Numbered from the stretch's first letter, positions 24,420 through 33,349 are shown. The stretch is DNA of 64,000 nucleotides from JAVBNN01 sp031551525 (GCA_031551525.1 JAVBNN010000009.1:1-64000); one strand, 5' to 3'. The notes: generated by a model from the sequence alone, not told the origin. Made by a program: numbers and translations.

Positions 24420-24911
24420 TTAGCGCATATTGGTGAATTGCAAATCTACGCCAAAATCTCCCTGCTTCAGGGCTTGTATGACTGCCTGCAACTCATCTTT
24501 TTTAGCGCCGCTGACTCTTACCTGGTCATCCATGATCTGGGCCTGGACCTTGAGTTTGAGGTTTTTTATCGTATTGACTATATCTTTTGCCTTATCTTTG
24601 GCGATACCCTTTTGAATAGTGATAATTTGGCGTACGGTGCCCTTGGAAGCCGGCTCTATCTTGCCGGAAATCAGGCAGCGCAAAGGCAGTTCGCGTTTTG
24701 CCATGCGCACGCGAAGCATGTCGAGTATGGTCTCCAGTTTGTATTCATCCTCGGCGGACAGCTTTATTTCATTATCCACCAATTCGATGCTGGCCGACGA
24801 ATTTTTAAAATCATACCTCTGCGCAATCTCGCGCGCGACCTGGTTGATCGAATTATCCATCTCCTGCATGTCGACTTCCGATACTACGTCAAAAGAGCTG
24901 TCTTTAGCCAT
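24420..24911 (-). CDS. yajQ: YajQ family nucleotide-binding protein
   Basis: The 163-aa protein carries the whole DUF520/YajQ fold, from SFDVVSEVDMQE (6-17) to GDFGVDLQFTNMR at the C-terminus. YajQ proteins bind nucleic acids or nucleotides, and some bind cyclic di-GMP and act as effectors. Typical length. ATG 24911 follows GGAGGT on the minus strand. Its ligand here is not known. Confidence 0.93.
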   Translation of the reverse strand: MAKDSSFDVVSEVDMQEMDNSINQVAREIAQRYDFKNSSASIELVDNEIKLSAEDEYKLETILDMLRVRMAKRELPLRCLISGKIEPASKGTVRQIITIQKGIAKDKAKDIVNTIKNLKLKVQAQIMDDQVRVSGAKKDELQAVIQALKQGDFGVDLQFTNMR

Positions 24912-24985
24912 GATGTAACCTCCGTGATAATATTTGCCTTATTGTAGCATATAAACATACTGCCCTCAATATAGATAAAAAAGAA

Positions 24986-25003
24986 AGAGAGCAAGCGCTC
25001 TCT
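24986..25003 (-). terminator. Terminator after the lptA-like gene
   Basis: On the minus strand AGAGAGC-GCTT-GCTCTCT is followed by TTCTTTTTT. It overlaps the stop codon of the lptA-like gene. Confidence 0.75.
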
Positions 25004-25490
25004 AAAGAAAACGGTTTTCAACTACATTGTAAGCCAGTGCATTGTACTCCTGAACACCGTCACTGGTAGTCACTATAACATGACCGGAAAACTTGGCAAC
25101 TTTTGTTTGCCAGCAGTATTCGCCATAATCGGATGTTATCTCCATGCCGTCACGCTTGAAACATAGATTGCCGGATATTTCGGCCGTTTTGCGGTTGGAA
25201 TAAACGTACAAGTCGTCGCCGTTAAAGACGATATCGTCCTGGGTAAAGGTGATATTACCACGGGCCCAGACATTTAGGGAAAGAGGATCAAACGTAGCCT
25301 GGTTCGCGGTGGCAGTCCGGTTTTTAGCGCTGACGCAGACATCGCCGGTCAGCACATAAAGTCCGCGCGCCGGATCGAAATATTGTTTGTTCGCTTTTAT
25401 GAACGGCTTTTCAGCAGCATAAGAAATATTTGTTAATATGCTGGCGCTAAAAAAAAGTGCTGCCAGCAACACAAGAAATTTTTTCACCAT
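25002..25490 (-). CDS. LptA/OstA-like periplasmic protein
   Basis: The 162-aa protein begins with a Sec signal (1-25, ending SYAA) and continues as repeated short beta strands typical of the OstA/LptA jelly-roll (YVLTGDVCVSAKNRTATA, ARGNITFTQDD, ISGNLCFKRDG, FSGHVIVTTSDG). LptA proteins bridge lipopolysaccharide across the periplasm. Its presence argues for an outer membrane. Start at 25490 has GGAAGTG upstream; a longer frame to 25589 lacks a ribosome site. It is divergent from dnaG and isolated from other lpt genes. Confidence 0.82.
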   Translation of the reverse strand: MVKKFLVLLAALFFSASILTNISYAAEKPFIKANKQYFDPARGLYVLTGDVCVSAKNRTATANQATFDPLSLNVWARGNITFTQDDIVFNGDDLYVYSNRKTAEISGNLCFKRDGMEITSDYGEYCWQTKVAKFSGHVIVTTSDGVQEYNALAYNVVENRFL

Positions 25491-25720
25491 AAAATCACTT
25501 CCTTCCGATATATTATAGCAAAAAAAAGCGGTATTTGCTAAAAAAATTATCTTTTCACGGCAGGAAAACCCGCCAATACTGAAAAACACTAAATAAAACC
25601 GACGCCAATAAAGTGCGGGCCCGCGGCGTAAAAAAGAGGAAATAGAGAATTTTTATTGAATAATAATCTCAAACAGTAAAATATTTGGTGCTGTTTAAGT
25701 TGATACGGCGGTGTAAGTCC

Positions 25721-27487
25721 ATGGATGACTCTTACAGGGAGTTTGTCGAGACCGTAAGGACAAAAAGCGACATACTTGCGCTCGTGTCCGACTATGTGGA
25801 ATTAAAAAAGCGCGGCGGCAAATATTGGGGCTGCTGTCCGTTCCACCAGGAGAAAACGGGCTCCTTTTCAGTTACTCCCGAAAAAGGATTGTTTTATTGT
25901 TTTGGTTGCCATGCTGGTGGCGATACAATAAGTTTTATTCAAAAAATAGAAAACCTCTCTTTTGTTGATGCGATAGTCCTTATGGGTGAAAAAATGGGCC
26001 TTGAGCCTCCCCGGCGCCAACAGTCGGACGCTTATGCGCAAAAAGACAGACTGGCGCAGGATATATACAAAATAAACACACTGGCAGTCGAATATTTTTC
26101 CGCCTGCCTCAACAAGACCAAATTTGGCCAGCATACATCAACGTATCTTGCCGGGCGTGGCATAAACAAAGAAACCATAGAAAAGTTTTCTCTTGGCGCG
26201 GCTCTCCCCAGTCGCGATGCTATGTATAGAGCGTTTCTCAAACGCGCGGCCGATATTGACCTTATGATGAAAGCCCGGCTAGTCACCGAACGCGGCGCAG
26301 GAGAGCATTTCGACTTTTTCCGTTCCCGGCTCATGATACCCATTAAAGACGCCCGTGGCAGGGTTGTAGGATTTGGTGGGCGCATTATGGGGGAAGGTCA
26401 ACCCAAATATTTAAACAGTGCGGAAAGCGAATGGTTCAACAAAAGATTTTTACTGTATGGTTTGGATCTGGCCATGCCAAATATAAAAAAACTGGGCAGC
26501 GCGATTATAGTGGAAGGCTACATGGATGCCATAGCACTGCACTCAGCTGGCTTTTCCAATGCGGTGGCCTCTCTTGGCACAGCGTTTTCGGCACAGCAGG
26601 CAAAGTTGTTGGCCCGGGTTGCCCCAGAAGCAGTATTTTGTTATGACAGTGACCAGGCAGGCCGGCAGGCTACCCTTAGGGCAGTGTCGATGGCCAGGGC
26701 TGCCGGACTGAAGGTAAAGGCGCTAACGCTTCCGGGCAGCAAGGATCCAGACGAATTTATTGCTAAAAACGGCGCGGAAGCGTTCTCTGAAATGCTCAAA
26801 AAAGCAAAAACGGGTTTTGATTTTCAAAAAGACTACATTCTGTCGCAGACAGATTTTTCTTCTTTAGCAGGAAAAGTAGAAGTCGTGTCGAATATGTTAC
26901 CGATAATTGCAGAGTTAAAAAATGCAATCGAAATCAAAGAACATGTTTCCAACCTGGCCCAGCAGCTTACCATAGACGAGGCTGCCATTCAAAGCGAACT
27001 TAATAAATATCTGCGCGGTAACAAGCAAAGCAGCGAAGTTGTCATCGCGAAGTTGCCTGCAGAAAAAAAGTCCATGCTGGAGAAAGCAGAACTGCAGCTA
27101 TTGGGAGCGGCCTACAAAAACCCGGATATTGTTAGTTATATCGAAAAACATCTCGGCGGGGAAAACTTCACCGATCAGGAAAACCGGGAAATATTTTCCC
27201 TACTGAAAAGACGCCTGGGGGAAAACCTTCTGCCGGAAGAAATTTTCTCGCTTTTGCCCGATGCCGCCAAAGCTAGACTGTCTGTTATTCTGGCTGACGA
27301 TACCGTTGCGGACTTCAAAACGGCAGAAGACTGTTTGAAACAGATAAAAAAAGCTGTTTTAGAAAAAAAGTTCAAAGAAAGCAGTGACAAAGCCACGGAA
27401 TATGCACGTTTGGGGGATAGCCGTTATTTACAGGAATTGGCAAAAAGTAAAGATATTAAAGAAGAGATCAAAGACCTGTTTTCATGA
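25721..27487 (+). CDS. dnaG: DNA primase DnaG
   Basis: The 588-aa primase makes RNA primers at the replication fork. It has a CHC2 zinc-binding domain (CCPFHQEKTGSF and CFGCHAGGD near residues 36-65), the catalytic TOPRIM domain (IIVEGYMDAIA near 264-274, with the DSDQAG acidic motif near 311) and a helicase-binding C-terminal domain. I prefer ATG 25721 (MDDSYREF) to a TTG at 25685, although its ribosome site is weak. The stop lies 38 nt before rpoD, the common macromolecular-synthesis order. Confidence 0.96.
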   Translation: MDDSYREFVETVRTKSDILALVSDYVELKKRGGKYWGCCPFHQEKTGSFSVTPEKGLFYCFGCHAGGDTISFIQKIENLSFVDAIVLMGEKMGLEPPRRQQSDAYAQKDRLAQDIYKINTLAVEYFSACLNKTKFGQHTSTYLAGRGINKETIEKFSLGAALPSRDAMYRAFLKRAADIDLMMKARLVTERGAGEHFDFFRSRLMIPIKDARGRVVGFGGRIMGEGQPKYLNSAESEWFNKRFLLYGLDLAMPNIKKLGSAIIVEGYMDAIALHSAGFSNAVASLGTAFSAQQAKLLARVAPEAVFCYDSDQAGRQATLRAVSMARAAGLKVKALTLPGSKDPDEFIAKNGAEAFSEMLKKAKTGFDFQKDYILSQTDFSSLAGKVEVVSNMLPIIAELKNAIEIKEHVSNLAQQLTIDEAAIQSELNKYLRGNKQSSEVVIAKLPAEKKSMLEKAELQLLGAAYKNPDIVSYIEKHLGGENFTDQENREIFSLLKRRLGENLLPEEIFSLLPDAAKARLSVILADDTVADFKTAEDCLKQIKKAVLEKKFKESSDKATEYARLGDSRYLQELAKSKDIKEEIKDLFS

Positions 27488-27525
27488 TAAACAACAGGCG
27501 ACTTTGCAGGAAAGGAGGGGATAAC

Positions 27526-29118
27526 ATGGCTCAAACAAAAAAATTGCCTAAAGAGCAACAGGAACATGTAGATGAACTATTAAGCAAGGGCAAAAAACGC
27601 GGCGGAATTTTGACGCACAAGGAAATACAGGATTCCATGCAGGATTTTGAAGATATGCCGCCGGAAGACATGGATGAAATGTATGAAATGTTCGCACACC
27701 AGGGCATAGAGATAGTAGAAGAACTGCAGAGCGGGTCAGAGGAAGAGTCCGTCCAGGCTGTGCCGGCAAATATTACCGAAGATACGGAAGTGGAACTGGT
27801 CGTGCCTGATGGTATCGGCATTGACGATCCGGTCAGGATGTATCTTAAAGAAATAGGCCGTGTCCCCCTTTTAACAGGCGAAGACGAGATAAAATTGGCG
27901 AAGAGGATGGACAAGGGCGACTATGTCCAGCGTATATTGAATAATGATCTCGATGATAACGACGTGCCCAATCTTGACCGCAAAAAATCCAAGACCCTCC
28001 TTGAAACCATTGATAAAATTGTTGAACAGGAAATAGTGCTGATCAACCAGAGAAATCCGGATCATATCATGGATCTTCTCTTGAAAAAAGCGGGCAAAGA
28101 TAAAAAATTAAGCAACTCCGACATCAAAAAAATTGCCTTTGACCTTACCAAATGTGAGATGGGGCTAATTATCCGTACTCTTCAGGAACTGCACATAGAG
28201 ATAAAAGCGGATGTTCCCTTGTCTATTAATACTCAAACCACCGACCGGGAGATTTCTCGGCTGTTGGAAATGCATCATATGGTTCATGCCCTTCAAATAC
28301 GTGTACACAGCGGGGATAAAGTAGTAACGCGGGCGCAGCTCAGGGAACGCACCAAACGCTACAATAATATCATGAACACCGTTCTTTTGCAGGGCGACGC
28401 AGCTAAACGATGTCTCTCCGAAGCAAACCTGCGTCTGGTGGTAAGTATCGCCAAACGCTATGTGGGGCGTGGTATGCTGTTTCTCGACCTCATACAGGAA
28501 GGGAATCTCGGTCTTATTAAAGCAGTAGAGAAGTTCGACTACAACAAAGGCTACAAATTCAGTACATATGCCACATGGTGGATACGGCAGGCCATTACCC
28601 GCGCTATTGCCGACCAGGCCCGTACTATCCGTATACCGGTGCATATGGTGGAAACCATAAACAAACTTATCCGCGTTTCCCGCCAGCTCTTACAGGAAAT
28701 GGGCCGTGAACCTCTGCCGGAAGAGGTGGCCAGTGAGATGGACACCACGGTAGAGCGAGTGCGCGAGATCATGAAAATAGCACAGGAGCCGGTATCTCTC
28801 GAAACGCCGATCGGTGAAGAAGAAGACTCCCATTTGGGCGACTTTATCGAAGATCAGGACGCCCCGGCACCGGCGGACGCTGCATCGTTTATACTTCTGC
28901 GAGAGCAGTTGGATGAAGTGTTGGAAACACTGACTTCGAGAGAAAAGAAAGTGCTCGAGCTCAGGTTTGGTCTCGAAGACGGCCGATCGCGTACTCTTGA
29001 AGAAGTTGGTCAGTATTTCGGTGTCACCAGGGAACGCATACGCCAGATAGAGGCCAAAGCTTTGCGCAAACTGCGTCACCCGTCACGCAGCAAGAAATTG
29101 AAGGACTTTTTGGAATAA
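27526..29118 (+). CDS. rpoD: Primary sigma factor RpoD
   Basis: The 530-aa housekeeping sigma factor has an acidic region 1.1, region 1.2 (DPVRMYLKEIGRVPLLT), the core-binding region 2 (LRLVVSIAKRYVGRGMLFLD), the -10-reading helix (YATWWIRQAITRAIADQAR), and the -35-reading HTH of region 4 near the C-terminus (VTRERIRQIEAKALRKL). Start 27526 (MAQTKK) follows AGGAGGGG. An in-frame ATG at 27484 overlapping dnaG is less likely. Confidence 0.97.
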   Translation: MAQTKKLPKEQQEHVDELLSKGKKRGGILTHKEIQDSMQDFEDMPPEDMDEMYEMFAHQGIEIVEELQSGSEEESVQAVPANITEDTEVELVVPDGIGIDDPVRMYLKEIGRVPLLTGEDEIKLAKRMDKGDYVQRILNNDLDDNDVPNLDRKKSKTLLETIDKIVEQEIVLINQRNPDHIMDLLLKKAGKDKKLSNSDIKKIAFDLTKCEMGLIIRTLQELHIEIKADVPLSINTQTTDREISRLLEMHHMVHALQIRVHSGDKVVTRAQLRERTKRYNNIMNTVLLQGDAAKRCLSEANLRLVVSIAKRYVGRGMLFLDLIQEGNLGLIKAVEKFDYNKGYKFSTYATWWIRQAITRAIADQARTIRIPVHMVETINKLIRVSRQLLQEMGREPLPEEVASEMDTTVERVREIMKIAQEPVSLETPIGEEEDSHLGDFIEDQDAPAPADAASFILLREQLDEVLETLTSREKKVLELRFGLEDGRSRTLEEVGQYFGVTRERIRQIEAKALRKLRHPSRSKKLKDFLE

Positions 29119-29122
29119 ACCA

Positions 29123-29152
29123 TTGACACAGCACAAGATATAATATTATAAT
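29123..29152 (+). promoter_or_regulatory. Sigma-70 promoter of tRNA(CAU)
   Basis: -35 TTGACA (29123-29128), 18-nt spacer, -10 TATAAT (29147-29152), about 43 nt before the mature tRNA. Confidence 0.7.
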
Positions 29153-29194
29153 ATATTCGTTGGCTCTAGGCGGATTGCCTGGTGAGTCTGACAA

Positions 29195-29269
29195 GGGCCT
29201 ATAGCTCAGCGGTAGAGCCACCGGCTCATAACCGGTCGGTCCCTGGTTCAATCCCAGGTGGGCCCACCA
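29195..29269 (+). tRNA. tRNA with CAU anticodon (elongator Met or Ile2)
   Basis: A 75-nt cloverleaf: acceptor GGGCCTA (29195-29201) with TGGGCCC (29259-29265), discriminator A, encoded CCA (29267-29269), anticodon stem ACCGG/CCGGT around loop CTCATAA. The 1-72 pair is G-C, so it is not initiator tRNA. Whether it is methionine or lysidine-modified isoleucine tRNA cannot be decided here; the GGCTCATAACC arm also occurs in Ile2 tRNAs. Confidence 0.93.
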
Positions 29270-29280
29270 ATTTGTTTTGG

Positions 29281-29318
29281 AAGCGGAACCTTGCCGGGTT
29301 TCGCTTTTAATATTTTAC
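29281..29318 (+). terminator. Terminator after tRNA(CAU)
   Basis: AAGCGGAACC (29281-29290) pairs with GGTTTCGCTT (29297-29306), one G-T pair, followed by a T-rich tail TTAATATTTT. Confidence 0.7.
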
Positions 29319-29331
29319 AGGATGTGGTAAT

Positions 29332-30021
29332 ATGCGCCTCGGAGAAAGGCTCAAATGCGTAGCCAGCTATGTGCCCGAGGGCGCAAAACTTGCCGATGTC
29401 GGTACAGACCACGCTTACCTGCCCGTCTGGCTGACTGAAAATGGCGTCATAAACTTTGCCATAGCCACGGACATTGCGGCAGGACCGTGCAGTGCGGCGC
29501 GCGCTTCTATAGAACGGGCCGGACTGACCGATAAAATAAAAGTACGCAGGGGTGACGGCCTGGCGGCCGTACAACCGGGCGAAGTAGATACTGTGGTGAT
29601 AGCCGGAATGGGCGCATCCAATATCATTGGCATATTGCAAAAAGCCACAACCGTATTGGACAAAACAGAAAAACTCATACTGCAACCTATGGCAGAAAGC
29701 GTTTTTTTGCGACGCTGGCTGCACGCTAACGGCTGGCGTGTGGAAAAAGAAAAACTGGCTAAGGAAGCAGAACGTATATATGAAATAATAAGCGCAATAA
29801 AAAGTGCTGGCGACAAGTACGAAGAATGGGAGTACCAGACCGGGCGTTTGCAGCTACGGGAAAAAGATCCGTTGTGGTGTGAATACATGGGAATTTTATC
29901 AAAAAAACACAACTTTGTTCTTAAAGAAATGGAAAAAAGCAACGATGCTGCCGGGAACGAGAAATATAGGGAATATCAAAAACTTGTGGCAAAACTGGAG
30001 GAACTTTTGAAATGCCAGTAA
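29332..30021 (+). CDS. trmK: tRNA m1A22 methyltransferase TrmK
   Basis: The 229-aa SAM enzyme methylates N1 of A22 in tRNA. The Rossmann loop VGTDHAYLP (about 23-31) and the AGMGASNI motif (about 90-97) match the TrmK/YqfN family, and a helical coiled-coil tail closes the protein. Its position directly before a nif3 gene and after rpoD is the standard Firmicute order. It overlaps the next gene by 10 nt. Confidence 0.94.
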   Translation: MRLGERLKCVASYVPEGAKLADVGTDHAYLPVWLTENGVINFAIATDIAAGPCSAARASIERAGLTDKIKVRRGDGLAAVQPGEVDTVVIAGMGASNIIGILQKATTVLDKTEKLILQPMAESVFLRRWLHANGWRVEKEKLAKEAERIYEIISAIKSAGDKYEEWEYQTGRLQLREKDPLWCEYMGILSKKHNFVLKEMEKSNDAAGNEKYREYQKLVAKLEELLKCQ

Positions 30022-31112
30022 AAGTAGCGGAACTGGTAACACTCTTGGAGAGTTTTGCGCCGCCTGCCTTGGCCGAAGAGTGGGACAATGTCGGCCTTCT
30101 GACGGGACGTAGCGACAGGGCAGTCACAAAAGTGCTTCTGGCACTTGACGTGACGCCGGAGGTAGTAGGTCAGGCCGTGTCTGTTGGTGCGGAAATGATA
30201 ATATCCCATCATCCGCTGATTTTTTCCCCGTTGAAAAGTCTGGCAGAGACCAATTGGCATACCAGAATGTTAGCCATGATTATTAAAAACGAATTAGCGG
30301 TCTATTCAGCACATACTAATCTAGATATGGCCACAGACGGTGTAAATGACGTTCTGGCTAAAAAACTTTCATTGCTCAATGTTGAAAAACTCCATACGGG
30401 AAAGTATGAAGAACTGCACAAAATAGCTGTATTTGTGCCGCTCAGTCATGCCGAGGTAGTGGCCACAGCCATGACGCAAAAAGGAGCCGGCCATATTGGG
30501 AACTATAGTGACTGTACTTTTCAGATGCAGGGAACGGGCACTTTTCGTCCGCTTGAAGGCAGCAGTCCTTTTATTGGGCAAAATGGCCAACTTGAAAAAG
30601 TTAAGGAAATAAAAATAGAAACTATCGTAAACGCCAACAGGCAACAGGAAGTAATAGCGGCCATGCTGGCCGCCCATCCATATGAAGAAGTAGCCTACGA
30701 TATATACACCTTGCTGAACAAAAATCACTCCGAAGGCCTTGGACGGATAGGAGAATTGCCGGATGAACTTGATACCAGAGAGTTTGCCAAATTTGTCAAA
30801 GTGGCACTGGATATTGAACATATCTTATATGTAGATGCCGGCAAACCGGTAAAAAAAGTTGCTGTGTGCGGCGGAGCGGGCGGGGATTTTTTAAAGTATG
30901 CCATACAGGCGGGTGTGGACCTTTTTCTAACTGGCGACGTCAAATACCATACCGCCCAGGAAGCTCTGCTTTCTGATATAAGCATAGTGGACGCAGGGCA
31001 TCAAGGTACAGAAAAACACATAATGCCGGTATTGGCGGAAAAAATAAAAATATGGGACAACACCCTGGAAGTTATATTGGCCAAAGAAAAAAGTATTTTT
31101 CAGCAATTATGA
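30012..31112 (+). CDS. Nif3-like dinuclear metal protein (YqfO type)
   Basis: The 366-aa protein is a Nif3 fold with metal-binding histidines in ISHHPLIF (around 62-69) and in the DAGHQGTEKH segment (around 328-337). The length, greater than the 250-aa minimal family, is due to a central PII/CutA-like insertion (about 130-230) as in YqfO. Family members form metal-bound hexameric toroids; GTP cyclohydrolase I type 2 annotations exist, but no activity is established. Confidence 0.92.
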   Translation: MPVKVAELVTLLESFAPPALAEEWDNVGLLTGRSDRAVTKVLLALDVTPEVVGQAVSVGAEMIISHHPLIFSPLKSLAETNWHTRMLAMIIKNELAVYSAHTNLDMATDGVNDVLAKKLSLLNVEKLHTGKYEELHKIAVFVPLSHAEVVATAMTQKGAGHIGNYSDCTFQMQGTGTFRPLEGSSPFIGQNGQLEKVKEIKIETIVNANRQQEVIAAMLAAHPYEEVAYDIYTLLNKNHSEGLGRIGELPDELDTREFAKFVKVALDIEHILYVDAGKPVKKVAVCGGAGGDFLKYAIQAGVDLFLTGDVKYHTAQEALLSDISIVDAGHQGTEKHIMPVLAEKIKIWDNTLEVILAKEKSIFQQL

Positions 31113-31127
31113 CAATGGAGGGCGACC

Positions 31128-32063
31128 ATGCTAGATGAATTTAAAGCGGGAGATAAAATACGGCACATCGTGCTTTTACGGGTGCAAAAAGTAGGCACAT
31201 CCTCAAACGGAGGAGTATTTGCCAGAGGAACAGTTCAGGATAATAGCGCATCACTGCCGTTTGTCTGTTTTGACAGCTACACGGTGGAGCTTTTACGTAA
31301 ACTCGCCGGCCCGACTGTTTTTACGGTCTACGGTGCCGTTGATGTCAACCGCTTTGCTAATGACGGCTCCTTACAGCTCATGCTGCAAAAAATAGATGAA
31401 CCGCTTTCCACAGACAACCTAGACCATCTCTTGCCGCAGGGCGAATTGGATATAAAAAAATATGAAGCACGCTTCAAGGCTCTCCTGGACGCTATCGTCG
31501 ACCCGCCAGTAAAAAAGCTGCTGGAGGAAATTTTCCAAGGCGTTTTATACCAGTCCTACAAGACCAACCCGGCTGGGATGCGCCTCCATCACGCCTATAT
31601 CGGTGGCCTCTTGGAACACTCGGTAGACGTAGCCGAACTGGCTCTCGCTATGGCGGACAAAATCGGGAATACGGATAAAGACCTAGTCATCGCCGGTGCG
31701 CTCATGCACGATTTAGGCAAACTGAAAGAGATATCCCAAGATATCGGATTTCCCTATACAGACGAAGGGAAACTGGCCGGGCATATCACCCTTGGCGTCA
31801 TCATGGTAAGTGAATTTGCCAGACGCATGGAGGCGGAACCTTTACCACAGGAACGTCTCAGCGAACTCCTGCATATACTGGTTGCCCACCACGGTACCCA
31901 GGAAAAAGGCTCGCCGGTGCCCTGTAAAACCAGAGAAGCTTTTATCGTTAGCTATGCAGATGAGCTCGATTCCATCATGAACCAGTTTCGTCACCCTGAA
32001 ACATCCGGCAAGTGGCAATATTCCAAGATACTGGGCCGCGAGATAATGCTACCTGTTGACTAG
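31128..32063 (+). CDS. yhaM: 3'-5' exoribonuclease YhaM-like
   Basis: The 311-aa protein has an N-terminal OB-fold (about 1-95) and an HD phosphohydrolase domain with HHAYIGGLLEHSVDVAELA (around 148-166) and the metal-binding GALMHDLGK (around 193-201). YhaM-type enzymes degrade RNA, and DNA in some reports, from the 3' end. GGAGG lies 8 nt before ATG 31128. The rnpB promoter lies in its last codons. Confidence 0.93.
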   Translation: MLDEFKAGDKIRHIVLLRVQKVGTSSNGGVFARGTVQDNSASLPFVCFDSYTVELLRKLAGPTVFTVYGAVDVNRFANDGSLQLMLQKIDEPLSTDNLDHLLPQGELDIKKYEARFKALLDAIVDPPVKKLLEEIFQGVLYQSYKTNPAGMRLHHAYIGGLLEHSVDVAELALAMADKIGNTDKDLVIAGALMHDLGKLKEISQDIGFPYTDEGKLAGHITLGVIMVSEFARRMEAEPLPQERLSELLHILVAHHGTQEKGSPVPCKTREAFIVSYADELDSIMNQFRHPETSGKWQYSKILGREIMLPVD

Positions 32064-32084
32064 CATTTACCGCTGTGTTATGCT
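32056..32084 (+). promoter_or_regulatory. Sigma-70 promoter of rnpB
   Basis: -35 TTGACT (32056-32061), 17-nt spacer, -10 TATGCT (32079-32084); transcription would begin about 32091, just before the RNase P RNA 5' stem. It overlaps the yhaM stop codon. Confidence 0.7.
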
Positions 32085-32097
32085 CAAATCAGGTAAT

Positions 32098-32450
32098 GTG
32101 AGCAAGAAAGGCAATCGCGCCCGTGCACGACACGGTCGAGGAAAGTCCGAGCTCCACAGGGCAGGGTGCTGGGTAACACCCAGCGGGGGCGACCCCAGGG
32201 AAAGTGCCACAGAAATGAGGACCGCCGGCATTTATGCCGGTAAGGGTGGAACGGTGCGGTAAGAGCGCACCAGCGGACGGGTGACCGTCCGGCTAGGTAA
32301 ACCCCGCCTGGAGCAAGACCAAATAGGGAAGGGATGAAGCTGCCCGCTGAACCTTCCGGGTGCGTCGCTAGAGCAGGCAGGTAACTGCCCGCCCAGATAA
32401 ATGATTGCCACCGCTTTTGCGGAACAGAACTCGGCTTATTGACTGCTCAC
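32098..32450 (+). ncRNA. rnpB: RNase P RNA, bacterial type A
   Basis: The catalytic RNA of tRNA 5' processing. P1 is closed by GTGAGCA (32098-32104) with TGCTCAC (32444-32450). The conserved GAGGAAAGTCC (P4 strand, from 32139), ACAGGGCAGGGTG, GGCGACCCCAGGGAAAGTGCCACAGAAA region (CR-II/III), GGTAAACCCC and the 3' ACAGAACTCGGCTTA strand are all present in the right order. A T run follows P1 and probably ends transcription. The peripheral layout fits type A rather than the B. subtilis type B form. Confidence 0.97.
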
Positions 32451-32512
32451 ACTACCGTTTTTTTGCCCGCAGGAATTTGTTAAAAATCGCAAAATAAAAA
32501 GGAGGGATTTTT

Positions 32513-32836
32513 GTGGGTATATTACATCTTGACGCGGCCGATAAATTTGAAGCAATGGTCGCTAAATCGGAAACACCGGTATTAGTAGATTTTTGGGCGC
32601 CCTGGTGTGGGCCCTGCCGTATGGTAGCGCCGGAACTGGAAAAACTTGATGCCGAAGCGGGCAGCAAAGTGAAAATCGTGAAGATCAATATAGACGACTT
32701 CGGTGACTTGGCTAAAGCGCACAAAGTCCTCGGTGTTCCAACTATGGTGCTTTTTAAAGGCGGCAAGGAAGAAGAACGGCTGGTCGGCTTTCGGCCTCAC
32801 AAAGACATCCAGAAAGCTATCGAAAAATTTTTGTAA
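32513..32836 (+). CDS. trxA: Thioredoxin
   Basis: A 107-aa cytoplasmic thioredoxin with the canonical active site WCGPC (31-35), the preceding FWAP and the cis-proline loop GVPTM (around 74). It reduces protein disulfides. GTG start at 32513, with GGAGGG 6-11 nt upstream. It is 15 nt before aroH. A thioredoxin near a nucleotide reductase locus is common, but class III enzymes usually use formate. Confidence 0.96.
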   Translation: MGILHLDAADKFEAMVAKSETPVLVDFWAPWCGPCRMVAPELEKLDAEAGSKVKIVKINIDDFGDLAKAHKVLGVPTMVLFKGGKEEERLVGFRPHKDIQKAIEKFL

Positions 32837-32850
32837 ATGGCGGTAACCAG

Positions 32851-33219
32851 ATGAAACTTCGTGGAGTCAGGGGCGCGACTACCTGCCAAGAAGACCGGCG
32901 GGAAGCCATATTTGAAGCCGTACAGGAATTGTGGCGGCAACTGGAAACAGATAACAGCTTTACGGAAGATGACATCGGAGCGATAATCTTTAGTTCCACC
33001 CCCGACCTTTCGTCAGCTTTTCCCGCCGCCGCTGTCCGCGCACTGGGTTGGGAAAATGCTCCGCTCTTTGGTACAGTAGAAATAGACAACCCGGACGCGG
33101 TAAAAAAATGCGTTCGCGTCCTGGTTCTTTGGAACACAGATAGAGGACAAAGAGAGATAAAACACGCCTATCTGCGCGGCGCGGCAGTATTGCGGCCGGA
33201 TAGGGCGAACATAAAATAA
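32851..33219 (+). CDS. aroH: Chorismate mutase, AroH type
   Basis: The 122-aa enzyme rearranges chorismate to prephenate, for phenylalanine and tyrosine synthesis. The N-terminal RGVRGATT (4-11) with the active-site arginine and the trimer-fold C-terminal part IKHAYLRGAAVLRPD match the monofunctional AroH class. Typical length. Followed at once by a terminator. Confidence 0.95.
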   Translation: MKLRGVRGATTCQEDRREAIFEAVQELWRQLETDNSFTEDDIGAIIFSSTPDLSSAFPAAAVRALGWENAPLFGTVEIDNPDAVKKCVRVLVLWNTDRGQREIKHAYLRGAAVLRPDRANIK

Positions 33220-33246
33220 AAACCGTTTAAAAAACGGTTTTTATTT
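33218..33246 (+). terminator. Terminator after aroH
   Basis: AAAACCGTTT and AACGGTTTTT pair around an AAAA loop, followed by ATTTTA. Confidence 0.85.
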
Positions 33247-33297
33247 TATATAATGCTTATCTAGTAACTTTAGTTACATTTTTTAAAATGGCCGATT

Positions 33298-33349
33298 CAT
33301 TAGAATGCTGCTTCTAAGTTTCAATAAACTTAGAAGCAGCATTCTAATG
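33298..33349. promoter_or_regulatory. 24-bp-arm palindrome, candidate enhancer (UAS) for the sigma-54 activator
   Basis: Arms 33298-33321 and 33326-33349 are perfectly complementary around a CAAT loop. Each arm is itself a dyad, TTAGAA-N6-TTCTAA, at 33300-33317 and 33330-33347, with centres 30 bp apart, so two dimers would sit on the same face of the helix. It lies about 80-130 bp upstream of a sigma-54 promoter, where enhancer sites are usually found. There is no T run, so it is not a normal terminator. The surrounding 33247-33430 contains a small GTAAC/GTTAC repeat and nothing else that I see. Confidence 0.65.

Noticed and set aside
32056..32262. 68-codon ORF across the RNase P RNA
   Set aside because: It lies within the conserved rnpB structure and has no ribosome site.
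33298..33349. Palindrome as terminator or MITE
   Set aside because: No T tail, a terminator already precedes it, and no terminal target duplication or second copy was seen in the window.
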